This document shows, piece by piece, positions 10,340 through 19,701 of a stretch of DNA of 64,000 nt (the stretch's first letter is position 1; each line of letters begins with the position of its first letter). This DNA comes from Candidatus Didemnitutus mandela (GTDB lineage Bacteria; Verrucomicrobiota; Verrucomicrobiia; Opitutales; Opitutaceae). Both the position numbers and the translations under genes were made by a program. The notes beneath the pieces are model-generated. The model was not told where the DNA came from, did no database searches, and saw only the letters and a program-made list of their open reading frames with translations. The DNA lies in NCBI GenBank assembly GCA_002591725.1, contig NJAL01000008.1, positions 1 through 64,000 on the forward strand, given 5' to 3'.

Positions 10340-10970
10340 GCTAGCCAGTCGTTTTTATTATGGATATTTTCGCGGGGAATTGGTGCGGCGATTGCGCGGG
10401 TTTTTTTGCACTGCATTAAGAGCGTTTACCTGGCGCTGGCCGCGCGGAATGAACGAGCTCTGCGGGGTGGTGAAAGCGATGGTCGGTGCTGTGCGGAAAT
10501 TTTTTGGTTGTCGACTTCTGGCGAATAACCCTGGAAAACTTATTTGATTGGCCGTTTCTGAAAATAAGGGTAGCTGATTTCGATACAAAGATTACAGCGA
10601 GCCTACGAAGAGCGCCTTTTGGGTCCCCCGGCTGGTAGTCCTTGATATGGTGGTGCGCAGCGCTGGCGATATATTCAACAAGAGTTTGATCGCATGGCCC
10701 GCGGTTTATACTAATGGGGCGGCTTATTGTGCGGCCAAATTTGGCGTTACGGGACCTTCCAAAATGATGTGGACCGATCGACGTGCGCTTGTGCGCCGTC
10801 CATCCGGGATAGACGTGGACTCCCGTCGTAGGGGGAATTGGGGTTCGCCGGCTGAGCGCATGATAACCGCCGAAGACATTGCACCGGCGATCGTTGACGT
10901 TTACCAATTTTGGATTGACGCAAAATCGTGGAGAAAACCCTGCGGCGACCGGAGCAAGGGCGATTGTTTG
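10340..10970 (+). pseudogene. Decayed short-chain dehydrogenase/reductase
   Basis: Fragments in changing frames follow the classical SDR order. SRGIGAAIARVF (10373 onward) is the NAD(P)-binding glycine motif, then LALAARNERALR follows. GGDIFN.. reads as GDIFNKSLIAWPAVYTNG, and AAYCAAKFGVTG is the YxxxK catalytic motif, near 10725-10760. The tail GNWGSPAERMITAEDIAPAI is the usual C-terminal region. Lesions separate the parts, and the Thr-Gly ahead of SRGIG is lost. Intact relatives are about 240 residues and reduce carbonyls using NADPH. Its position after queD and folE2 on the same strand suggests a pterin reductase role such as a sepiapterin-reductase-like step, but that is inferred from context only. 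Ends are approximate. Confidence 0.75.
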
Positions 10971-10997
10971 AAGCTGCCGTTCGCGTGTGGAAGAGGT

Positions 10998-11699
10998 TCA
11001 GCTTTTAGTGGTGCTCTGACAGCCGGGCAGGCTCGTCGCGCGCGGATGGGAGAACGGTATGCTGGAATTTGGTTCCTCCTGTTTGATCGCTATGGCGCTG
11101 GTTGGTGCCGGTGGCCGCGGGAGCTGCGCGGGCACGGGACTGTTGATCTGGTGTGACAGGCTTACGATGTAAGCGTTTTGCTTTCGCTTTATGGCTTTTT
11201 GGAAAAACAGATTCGTAGGGATCTGGAAAAATTTCCCCTCGTGGTTCAGTAGGGTGATGAAAAAGAAATTCAGATCTATTACGCGGCCTTGGACGGAGTC
11301 GTCAGCGAGTTCAATGTCGTCGCCTATTTGAAACGGCCGGAGAAGAAGAATGAGCAGCGTCGACGAAATATTACTGAGCAAACTCCAGACCGCGACGAAA
11401 CCGATCGCGACCAAACCGAGGACCGTTGAGACCATTGCCCAGATGCCGCTGATCTCGAAGCCGAAGACGCCGAGAATCAGTACCAGGGCGATGATGTGTA
11501 CTATCCATCGGGAAAGCCGGCGAAAGGGTAGCAGGTCGAGTTCCGTGAGCGAGGTGCTAGCGGCGATAATTTTGAATAGCCGGCCGATGACAATGTTGAT
11601 GAGAAACGCTGCAACGACGATCCCGGCGACCATGGGAAGGACGGCGATGGTCTTCGGAATGTAGACTGCGATGCGCTGGAACAGTTCTTCTGGGCCCAT
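10998..11699 (-). CDS. Small MscS-family mechanosensitive ion channel
   Basis: The ATG at 11699 gives MGPEELFQRIAVYIPKTI and a product of about 233 residues. That is short for MscS (about 280) but usual for the small membrane-bound class. There are about three hydrophobic segments: residues ~18-38, ~60-82 and the pore helix ~88-110. The beta domain follows, with LRPFQIGDDIEL (usual RPF..GD.I) and the end of the domain at FFQIPTNLFFQKAI (usual IPN). Such inner-membrane channels release solutes under hypo-osmotic shock. The carboxyl half after about residue 175 looks low-complexity, and the normal C-terminal cage is shortened or absent. The gene may therefore be truncated or beginning to decay. 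It lies 2 bp from the end of the pfkB remnant on the same strand. Confidence 0.7.
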   Translation of the reverse strand: MGPEELFQRIAVYIPKTIAVLPMVAGIVVAAFLINIVIGRLFKIIAASTSLTELDLLPFRRLSRWIVHIIALVLILGVFGFEISGIWAMVSTVLGLVAIGFVAVWSLLSNISSTLLILLLRPFQIGDDIELADDSVQGRVIDLNFFFITLLNHEGKFFQIPTNLFFQKAIKRKQNAYIVSLSHQINSPVPAQLPRPPAPTSAIAIKQEEPNSSIPFSHPRATSLPGCQSTTKS

Positions 11700-11701
11700 A
11701 G

Positions 11702-12543
11702 TTAAAGATAATTGAATAAACGTTGTTTGTTGTAGGTTGGCGTGGCTCCGCGCTGGGTTGCTACCCATTCTTCGAGGTGGCAGACGCTCTGGAGACATTG
11801 TTTTGGGTTTTGGTTGCGGATGAAATTGGCTACAAACGCGGCTAAAAAAGAGTCACCTGAACCAATAGTATCAACGACTTTGACAGGCCGCTTGGGTTCC
11901 CAACACCACCGATTTTCTTGGAGTATCCCGGCGCCGTGTTCGGCGTTGGTGATGACGATTGTGGGACAACCGTGCTGGTGTGCGAGGGTGCTGACGTGAC
12001 TTTCTTCTCGGCTGGGCAGATTGCGGCCGCTGGCGAGCTGCGCTGCCTCGGCTGCGTTTACCTTAAGGACGGTGCTGGATTTAGCGAGTTTAGCGATGAT
12101 GCAAAAGCCGGCTCCGGTCGAGCGTAGGCTGACGTCGAAAACACGCAGGGCGTCCGGTGGCAGAGCTTGGAAGAGTTTATGCAGTGTCTGCTGATTGGGC
12201 TCGGAGCGTTGGGCCAACGAACAAAAGATGAGGGTATTCCTATGAGCCGCTTTTTTCAGCGCGAACGGAGAAACTGGAATTTTATCCCATGCCACGTTGC
12301 GGAGAACCTCGTAATGGTGGGTATTGCCTTGCCGCGAAAACGTAGCGATAGCGCGGCCAGTGGGCAGTGCGCGGTGGCGATGGCGGACGAGCGTGGTTGT
12401 AGAGATTTTCCAGTGATCAATCCGGCGACGAAACTCGTCGCCAAGTATGTTTTTTGTACCTACGGCGCTGACGAATTGTGTTTCAAGGCCGAGTTGATAC
12501 AAATGGTAGGCAACGTTGAAAGGTGCTCCGCCAGAAAACAGGG
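11702..12543 (-). pseudogene. PfkB-family sugar kinase (fructokinase-like) lacking its N-terminus
   Basis: About 280 codons match the family from FSGGAPFNVAYHLYQLGL (the first glycine-rich PfkB signature). The match continues through FDVSLR and LKVNAAEAAQLA to DTIGSGDSFLAAFVANF, which holds the anion hole and catalytic Asp of signature 2. What is missing is the first ~20-25 residues, which form the first strand and help bind the sugar. In their place the frame runs straight back into glycoside-hydrolase DNA, and no plausible start lies at the junction. An intact copy would phosphorylate fructose after sucrose cleavage. The same frame happens to stay open upstream to about 13240, so a fusion protein could be made. 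Part of it would be out-of-frame hydrolase sequence, so I call it a pseudogene. Confidence 0.7.
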
Positions 12544-13250
12544 CGGCCGGTCTGGCCGTGGCCCTACTCGTTGAACTCCAATTCTTGATCGCGGCCGAGC
12601 TGATTGAGTTACACGAGGTGCAGTAGCTCGCGGCAGGCGATCTCGTGGAACCCGAGCCGGTGGATGAAGCGCACCCACATACCACCGATGAACGGTCAGA
12701 TGCCACCGTTGTGGTGATGGTGAGGGAGGTTGAGGAGGTTGACGTTGTAGTAGGTGCGCCAATCGGGGGCGCCGGCTTGGACGACGGGATAGAGATTGGC
12801 GGCCGGCCAAGGTTGGTTGACGCTGACATCCATATAAATCGAAAGGCGATGCAAGTGCAGTCGATGTTGAGGACATTCATGAGAAACGCGAGGATGTTTG
12901 CGTATGTGCTGCAGGGCCAGTTAAAGGCAAAGGACGTGATTTCAGCAAGCAGGTATTGACCGTTGCCCAGACCAAATTGACGGTTGGCGAAGCGGTTTTT
13001 CGTGACGCGCGTGGCGTGTTCTTCGCTGGAATTCGTCGTGGGCCAGAAAAGGTCGAGCAGCCGCGTGCCCACACGCCGCGGTAGTTGACGCTCGTTCCAG
13101 TGACGACGTTGTCGTTGAGCGAACAGGCAGAGAAGCAAAACGGCGTGATGTTTTTCTTCAGTAAGATCATCACACTTCTCGTACCCCGTAGCGATGAAAA
13201 CGCGCTCCTTATCGGTTAGCGACCAGAACTTTGTGTCGTTGAAAATAATC
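12541..13250 (-). pseudogene. C-terminal remnant of a sucrose-cluster glycoside hydrolase (amylo-alpha-1,6-glucosidase / neutral-invertase-like)
   Basis: The first part, in the same frame as the pfkB remnant, reads FWSLTDKERVFIATGYEK and RQFGLGNGQYLLAEITSFAF. After a frameshift near 12845 it continues NQPWPAANLYPVVQAG, then YYNVNLLNLPHHHHNGGIWP and FIGGMWVRFIHRLG, the conserved (alpha/alpha)6-barrel core. Two stops follow: TAA at the position of a Gln or Lys before LNQLG, and TAG at the Trp of FNEW. GHGQTGRP is then the last recognisable motif before the sequence switches to PfkB. The N-terminal half is gone; only about 230 of an expected 450 or more codons remain. Enzymes of this type next to sucrose-phosphate synthase hydrolyse sucrose or alpha-glucans. 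The exact GH family cannot be fixed by eye. Confidence 0.7.
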
Positions 13251-13284
13251 TAGAAACCTGGGGGACCATTTTTGTGCACTTGAC

Positions 13285-14073
13285 TCAGGGTTGCTCTTTG
13301 GTCGGCAGAGTACAGATGACCCCGTAGTGGCAGAGACCGTCGAGCACGCCATCGGCGATGATTTGGCGCGAGCGGTAGGTCGGAACGTCAATCGTGGCTT
13401 TAAAAAGTTCCGGAAGCGCGTTTTTAGGGATAATGCCACGTACGCCAGGCAAGCGGAACATACTGGAGTCGTTCCCGGTATCACCAGCGACAATGACGGT
13501 ATCTAGCGGGATACCGAGACGTTCGCAAAGCCATTTGAGCGTGCTGCCTTTTGTCGCGTTCTGCGGCAATACGTCGAGATCGCGCGAGCTGGAATAACAG
13601 ACCTCTATCTTCAGGCCCGCCTCTGCGAGCTGCCGCTTCAGTTTGCGGATAATGCCGGGCGATGCCTTGTCGAGAAACCAGCTCGATTTAAACTCGTGCT
13701 GGTATTCGACGGGCTGCGGCCGGGTTCCAGGGAATTGTCCCGTCACTTCGAGTACGCGGTGCAAATCCCAGCTGTGAGCGAAATGGTTTTTAAGCTCGTC
13801 GAGCATGCACTTCGCCTTCGCGTCGTAAACCTGAGTCCCGACGCCACCGATATAAAACCCTGCTTTTGGGAGCGTACCGTCGTCGATGAGCCGGCGCAGG
13901 TTTTCGACAAGGCGGCCGCTGTTGTAAACGAGCAACGGGCGTGCGACGGAATCGAGTCTTTCCCAGGCGGCCTTAAAACGTTGGGTAGCTTCTGGGTTGC
14001 CGATTAATGTGCCGTCAAGGTCGGCACTGAACAGTTTCGGCTGCAGGGGATCGGCGGGCGTAGAGCTGAACAT
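13285..14073 (-). CDS. Sucrose-6-phosphate phosphatase-like HAD hydrolase
   Basis: The chosen ATG at 14073 gives MFSSTPADPLQPKLFSADLDGTL, placing the DxDGT nucleophile motif near residue 18 as usual. An open frame continues 26 codons upstream but would overlap sps. Downstream come Lys in STLKWLCERLG and the metal-binding loop IVAGDTGNDSSMF, the last HAD motif. The product of about 262 residues fits the S6PP family. It would remove phosphate from sucrose-6-phosphate in the cytoplasm. It lies 52 bp after sps on the same strand, in the usual order synthase then phosphatase, which supports the substrate. The frame is clean. The next genes downstream, hydrolase and sugar kinase, are broken. Confidence 0.87.
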   Translation of the reverse strand: MFSSTPADPLQPKLFSADLDGTLIGNPEATQRFKAAWERLDSVARPLLVYNSGRLVENLRRLIDDGTLPKAGFYIGGVGTQVYDAKAKCMLDELKNHFAHSWDLHRVLEVTGQFPGTRPQPVEYQHEFKSSWFLDKASPGIIRKLKRQLAEAGLKIEVCYSSSRDLDVLPQNATKGSTLKWLCERLGIPLDTVIVAGDTGNDSSMFRLPGVRGIIPKNALPELFKATIDVPTYRSRQIIADGVLDGLCHYGVICTLPTKEQP

Positions 14074-14125
14074 GGTAGAAGCTAGACTGCGACGATAGCC
14101 TTTGATGTGGTGAAATCGAACCGGT

Positions 14126-15463
14126 TCAATCGCCGTCGTTCCACGGTTCATCCCACTCGTTGTCAGTGAAGGCGAGTGCGGAGGAGCGTTTTTCGATCAG
14201 ACTGACAAGTTGTTGGGCAATTCCGGTCCAGGTGAAAAGGCTGCGGGCTTTGTGCGCACCCATGCGGGAAAGGCGTGCGGCGAGCCGCTTGTATTTGAGT
14301 ACTTTAAAAATCGTGATGCCAAGGTCTTCGCGGTCGAAAGTATCGGCGTAGAGTGCGTGGCGCCCGAAGGTGACTGCGCGGTGAAGGCCGCCGTGCGTCG
14401 TAATGACCGTCGGTGTACCGCAGGCCATCGCTTCAATTGCGGTCATACCGAACGGTTCATAGCGACTGCTGAGCACGAAAGCATCGCCGGTGCGATAGTA
14501 GTCGGCCAACTCTGCATCGCTGACGAAGCCGGCGAATGTGACGCGCTCGGTAAGATCGAGCGATTTGACCTGTGCCTTCAACTCTGCGAGAGCTTTTTTT
14601 TCTCCGGAACGCAGTTCGGAGCCGCCAACTGCGAGATAGAGCTGTGCGTCAGGGATGCGAGGCGCGACGACCGAAAAAGCATCGATAAGTAGATCGTAGC
14701 CCTTGTTGCGGGCGAGACGGCCGATGGCGAGCACGGTTGGACCGTTGAAGCCAAGCCGCTTCCGGGCGGCGGTTCGGGTCGAGGGGCTGACCGGGAAGAA
14801 GCGGTGGTCGTCGTAGCCCGGAGGGATCATATGCACGCGATCCTCATTGGCACCGTAGTCGCTTACGATCATGTCTACTTGGACTGGCGTGGTGGCGATC
14901 ACCTGCTCAGTGGTGCGGTAGAGCTGGGTTTCATAGTTGATCCGCTCGGCGAAGTTATATTTTTTCTCGAAGTTCGCGGCGTCTTGTGAAAAATCGAGCT
15001 CCATCAGTTGCTTTTTCCAGAGGCCGAGCGAGTGCGGTGTGTGAATGTGCGGTACGTTGAGCGCTTCGGAAAGCCGTTGTGTGGCATAGCCGGCATCCCA
15101 GTAATGGCTGTTGAAAAACTGGTAGTTGAGGTGGTTCTGTTTGATGAAACGGAGCGCATTCTCAGACCACTCCTCGAGGTGTTGGTAGAGATATTCCTTG
15201 CCGATAAAACCCCCCCCTCTACAGGGGGCGCGCAGGACGCGGACACGCTCGTTGATCACGTCCATAGAGGGCTGGTCCTCGAATTGGCGGGTCCAGATAT
15301 CGACTTCGTAACCAAGCTGGGCGAGTTTTTTGGAGAGTTCGAGAACATAGACTACCTGACCGCCGGTGTCGGTGGCACCGAGTGGAGGTTCGGCAGCAAC
15401 GTAGCCGTGAGTGGAAACCATTCCGATGCGCGGAAGCGTAGATTCAGCAACCAGCACTGACAT
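14126..15463 (-). CDS. Sucrose-phosphate synthase-like glycosyltransferase (GT4)
   Basis: The 445-residue product has the N-terminal domain HGYVAAEPPLGATDTGGQVVYV, typical of sucrose synthase / sucrose-phosphate synthase. It goes on to HTPHSLGLWKKQ, the sugar-phosphate pocket IPPGYDDHRF, IGRLARNKGYDLL, and the GT4 EX7E motif EPFGMTAIEA near residue 350. It lacks the long extra domains of plant enzymes, as expected for bacteria. It joins UDP- or ADP-glucose to fructose-6-phosphate, and the product goes to the phosphatase encoded next. Sucrose often serves as a compatible solute. The ATG at 15463 is the first in frame. Upstream to 15690 is AT-rich and presumably holds the promoter; I see no clear -10/-35 pair. 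The frame is fully intact. Confidence 0.92.
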   Translation of the reverse strand: MSVLVAESTLPRIGMVSTHGYVAAEPPLGATDTGGQVVYVLELSKKLAQLGYEVDIWTRQFEDQPSMDVINERVRVLRAPCRGGGFIGKEYLYQHLEEWSENALRFIKQNHLNYQFFNSHYWDAGYATQRLSEALNVPHIHTPHSLGLWKKQLMELDFSQDAANFEKKYNFAERINYETQLYRTTEQVIATTPVQVDMIVSDYGANEDRVHMIPPGYDDHRFFPVSPSTRTAARKRLGFNGPTVLAIGRLARNKGYDLLIDAFSVVAPRIPDAQLYLAVGGSELRSGEKKALAELKAQVKSLDLTERVTFAGFVSDAELADYYRTGDAFVLSSRYEPFGMTAIEAMACGTPTVITTHGGLHRAVTFGRHALYADTFDREDLGITIFKVLKYKRLAARLSRMGAHKARSLFTWTGIAQQLVSLIEKRSSALAFTDNEWDEPWNDGD

Positions 15464-15689
15464 AGGGAATACGTATTTTACAATCGGTGCTGATCACACG
15501 TATGGCAGGTCAATTACGTTTAACGTGGCCAAATCTATAGATCGCTGAGAGCGGTCTGCATAATAATGTTAATCATACCAAAATATATTAATGGCTAAAT
15601 TAAAAAAAAGAAAGGCCAGAATTGGCGAAGTGCCAAGGGGTAATTTTTGTTTTTCGAAAAAACCGACTACTAAACAAGCTACTCTGAAA

Positions 15690-17384
15690 ACCCTTCGCAA
15701 ACATCATTTGGGTGCTTGACAAATCGTGCAGCGTGACGATCGAAATTAGGCGGTTCTCGGCTTGGTTCTGCATCAAAGTGCATATTGCTGGGATAATTTA
15801 CGGTTTTGTTGGCGATTTCACGGACCTTTGCCTCCGGAAAACAGAAGAGCGGCGGAGGCGGGTTCTCGATCATTGGCTCTTTCACTTCACGGCACGTTAG
15901 AAAACCCGATGTGGATGTCGTTTTCCCCAATGGGGAATCGATCATGTGTGCTCTCCGCGAGCGCCTTCATTCAGACCCTCGGATGTGAGGTCGCGGATGA
16001 TGGCTGGTTTGAAGTTCGCGATGCGGCGCGGTTGGATGGTTGTATCCAGTTGCAAAGGCTGCGCGGCAGTGCGAATTTTCTATGTTCTGGCCACCCTGGG
16101 CGTAGCTTGCGGGAGGAATCTGTTTTATGCGCGTTTATCATCAAGGCAGTTACGAAGGAAAATTCGTATTCTATCTTAGAACACGATCAAAATCCAGGTG
16201 TTTGGTGCGCGCACGACGGAGCCAAGGCAAGGACGCACGTGCCGGTGACGGCGAGCTCCGCGCTCATTATGCCGCCGAAAACAGCGTCGGCGCGAAGATA
16301 CTGCCTGCCGCAGCCACCGAAGACAATAGCAGTACTGCTGTGGCCACGAACAGAAACAGCGCGATGTGTCAGACTACCTGTCCGTCGGGCGCAAGCGAGA
16401 TGTCGCTGTAGCGAGGCTGAACACGCCGGGCTTGTCTATGAATCCATAGACACCGGATCTGGTCGCCAAGACGGCGAGGTTACCAAACATCATGCGAATC
16501 CCTGACGGAAGCTCGTACGTCTTTTGTTCTGCGGGCGAATGGCCATTAAATGCTTTTTTAAGCAGAAACCGGCGAGCACGCTCAACGCGGAGACAATCGT
16601 ATACACACATATAGATAAACAGGCAATTACGGTGTGCCATAACTGTACAGCGCGAAGGCTGGTTGCACCCTGAAAGAACATGTGTGACCGGCGTGCCAAA
16701 AGCTGTGGTAAGCAGAACGCATGCTGAGTATTCGGCTCTTTAAGTCGAGTTGCCGATGATTCCTTCGAGCACGAAGGTTACTGCAGGGGGCGGCGCGCCG
16801 AAAGCTGCTCCTAGGCCAGCGGCAATCGCGGCGTGGTTTTCGGTTTTGGCCGAACCTAAAAAATGTGGTATTGACGAGAGGCTGGCGGCAAGTTGTGCAA
16901 AGGGGCCTGGCCTTCGCGATTGGGATTGCCTCCGCCGCTCAGCGCGCTGCCAGCGAATTTTACCCAGAAGATGTGCTAAGGGGATAACGCCAAATTCTTT
17001 TCAAAGAACTAGCTTCACTTAAGGAATGCCGCTGCTGGCCGCATCTGGACAAAAATTTATAAGCAGCAAGCCCGTGGCGGCAGAGATGAGCGTGGTTATC
17101 AAAAAGCTTTCCATCAGAAACGTTGGTAGTGGATTTTTCGCGAAGCGTTCCAACTTATGGCTAAAGGTTGTGTGGATCGCTAGGTGAAAGGCGATCCCCG
17201 CGCGGGTCAAGGCCGATAGCAACGGCAACAGCCACAAACTGTGCGCACACTCGGAAAAGCTGAAGAATGCGGAAAAGAAAATCTACTGATACATCTTGAT
17301 TTTTTCGAATTGTGGCAAGAGCCTTAACTTCTCACTCAATCTTTCCTTCCCTTGTATTGAAATGGGGGAGGTGGAGTGGTGCAT
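15690..17384 (-). pseudogene. Decayed ClC-type chloride channel/antiporter with CBS domains
   Basis: Minus-strand fragments occur in family order. LLPLLSALTRAGIAFHLAIH and the helix LMESFLITTLISAATGLLLI are followed by CPDAASSGIP (the GSGIP chloride-site motif with the first Gly replaced). Then come a broken GREGP-like region and YELPSGIRMMFGNLAV with GVFSL. SIFAPTLF (usual GGIFAPTL) is followed by LGSVVRAP and ILIVFE-like residues. Next come a CBS-type region with KPAIIRDLTSEGLNEG and an end like VTLHDLLSSTQMMFAKG. Several frame changes and stops separate these. The span of about 1.7 kb matches a ~560-600 residue ClC, so it decayed by small lesions. The ATG near 17384 is a guess at the old start. 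Intact proteins move chloride, or fluoride in one class, across the inner membrane. Confidence 0.8.
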
Positions 17385-17454
17385 GAATACTACTCGCTTG
17401 AAATCGCGTGGCGAGGCAACTAGCAGCTTTTGTATGGGCTATCGCTCCAGGGGT

Positions 17455-18290
17455 TTTTCTGGTGGAAGACGATTAAGTGGCAGCTGAAAGAGTGCTGTAT
17501 GTTCCTATGTTCCCGAAATAGAGAGGGAAAATTAGAAACAACTGGAGGACAATATATTGCAGAGGTCACGGGTAGCAAATTCCCGCTTATAGTTTTCGAT
17601 GCCGGTTTGCCCGATCACAACAATTTCGAATTGTTTTTCTCGCGATGTAGCACGTGCGGACAACAATGGCGATTTTTCTCATCGTGTGCAGCGACGAGGT
17701 CGGCAGGATCGTTGGGATATGGACTCGGGGGATGGTTAAGTGACGAAGCCGTTCAGCCTGCGCGAGCTCACGGTCCTTGTGCGCTTAGTGTTGCGCCAGA
17801 GTGAAGGTGCGAATTCACGACTGGTGGTGGCCCCTGCAAATCGGCTGGCTGGGTAGCACAGGCTATTAGCTACTGTGGGTGTTGGGAAAAGCTATTTGTG
17901 GCCGGTGTGTAGCGGCGGCGGCTTAGAGCTTCAGAAAATTACGAGGTTTCTAATGTCGCTGAGGCGGGTGACGAGCTGTGTGTTTCTGGTTGGCCGAGAT
18001 GTAATCTAATAGAGTAATAGAGATGTCGTTGGCTGGGTGGGCGTTTTCTCTCCACTGACCTCGGCGGCAGAAACGGTGCGTGCCGGTCGGCTGGTGATTG
18101 ATCTAGGCTTATCGATGCATTGGCGGCGATAGATGGTCGCTGCGGGCTGGTAGCTTGGCAGCATTGGCTAACGTATCCCACCGAACGGATCAGGGCGCAA
18201 GCACGGCGTACGGCGATGGCCAGTCCTGCGGTTGGACAAAATTGTGTCGTTTCCGCGATGCGTTTGAAGTTTGAAAACATACCGAACGCT
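17455..18290 (+). pseudogene. Decayed OmpR-type response regulator
   Basis: A plus-strand start FLVEDD (usual VVEDD, acidic pocket) is followed about 50 codons later by LIVFDAGLPDHNNFEL, the phospho-acceptor region D..LPD.dGFE. A frame-hopping segment resembling the D.LGADDY and KPFSLREL motifs lies near 17690-17760. Traces of the winged-helix domain (a VVSAMRLKFEN stretch, usual V..LR.KLE) appear near 18240-18290. Stops and frameshifts occur throughout. An intact version of about 225-230 residues would act as a DNA-binding transcription regulator phosphorylated by a partner kinase. No intact kinase is adjacent. Boundaries are approximate. Confidence 0.6.
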
Positions 18291-19701
18291 ACAAGCAGAT
18301 GCTTGCGAATGAAGCGAAAACGTCGTTTGGAGCGATCTGCAGTGCGGTGGATGGCGAGCCAGGGCGATTTTGCGGTAGAGGATCGTTGGCCCGGTGTTCC
18401 GGGTCCTGTGTTGTTGCTGGTATCTGAGCGATTTTATTTGTTGCCTTTACCGGAGAACGGACGGGAAAATACAAGACTGGGCTGGCACGGTGCGGGAAAC
18501 TTCCAATCTGCACGGTGGCGATACGGCGCTGACAAATCTCTCCGGCGTTATCGCTGCTGACGGCAGTGTTTGGCGTCCTCTACGTGGCATTGTTGATGGA
18601 AGTTTGTGCGCTGTTGGCCGGGAACCGTGTCGGCTGTTTGTCACTCGGTATTTTGGTTGGTTTGCTCAGAAGTCCGACAAAAAGGAGATGGGCCTTGAAA
18701 ATGAAAACGCTGTCCAAATTCTGCGGAGCTCCCGGGCTGGGCAGCTGCGAAGTGCTTTGTGTACGGTGCTAAGCGTGTCCTGGGCTGCGGTTGGTGGATT
18801 TCACTAAATCTGAGAACTGAGAACATAGCTGGCATGATAATTGGTGATGCTGTGTGCGGGCGGTGTTGTTTGCTGTGATCTGTGTTTGACTGCAGCGGCC
18901 AGTCGGCTTGAACAAATCGGCAATTGTCGGTGCCTTAATAAGCTGACCGTGTGGATCGATGTTTTTCTGAAATTGGGAGTGCTATTTCTGACAGCTAGGC
19001 TCTTCGGGCATTATGTGCCTCATCAGGTAGCGGTTGCTGACCGTTCCGTTTGGACGACACTGACAATCTTTAACGAGGGGGCAACGATGGCCTTGGTGTT
19101 TGTGTGTGCTGGCTCCCGACGTACGTATGATTGATAGCCTGCGCTTGGCGGTGGTTGATCCGGACAAGATTTGTTTCGATTAGGATTGTTTACTAGGAAG
19201 GGGCACCCAGCTCGGGATAGTCGAGTCCTGGAAAACTCACGACTCGGACGGTTTTGCTGCAGACGTTCAATTTATAAGGTGCTGGCCCGACGGGTACGAG
19301 TTACTGGCTTTAGACAAGCAAATTTTGGGTTTTTGTTCGACATCGATACCAGTGGCGATGTGGTTGCACGCCGGGTGTTACACGTGCATTCGAAGGTGGT
19401 GAGCCGAAAAAAGATCTTTCGGCCAAAGCTGGAACGATGTTGGCATGGACGGCGTCGATTTTGATTATTTTGTCCGGATGGCTGTTGGGTCTCGTGGTGG
19501 TGGTGTGACGGAAAACACCAGCGAAGCAATGGCACGAGTTTATCTAGCGAAGAAAATTGGCGACTGTGTGCGGTTCCCTGATCGGAAAAGAGCTCAAGAT
19601 CTATGGCTCCGAACCCCGTGATCAGGTGAGCGTGGGGATTCGCGGCGCAATGATCGCGACAGCAAGTTTCCCAAAAAGAAAGCGACGAAAAAAGCAACAA
19701 A
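18291..19701. other. 1.4 kb of decayed DNA downstream of the dead response regulator
   Basis: There is no intact frame. Plus-strand fragments with hydrophobic stretches occur at about 18560-18680 and 18960-19120, and again near 19440-19510 (residues like MLAWTASILIILSGWLLGLVVV). These suggest one or two membrane proteins, possibly the partner sensor kinase of the dead regulator, but I could not confirm any kinase motif. Confidence 0.45.

Noticed and set aside
10416..10907. 163-codon minus-strand open frame
   Set aside because: It is antisense to the dead short-chain dehydrogenase, whose plus-strand motifs are unmistakable.
11350..11664. 104-codon plus-strand frame
   Set aside because: It is the exact antisense of the MscS channel core.
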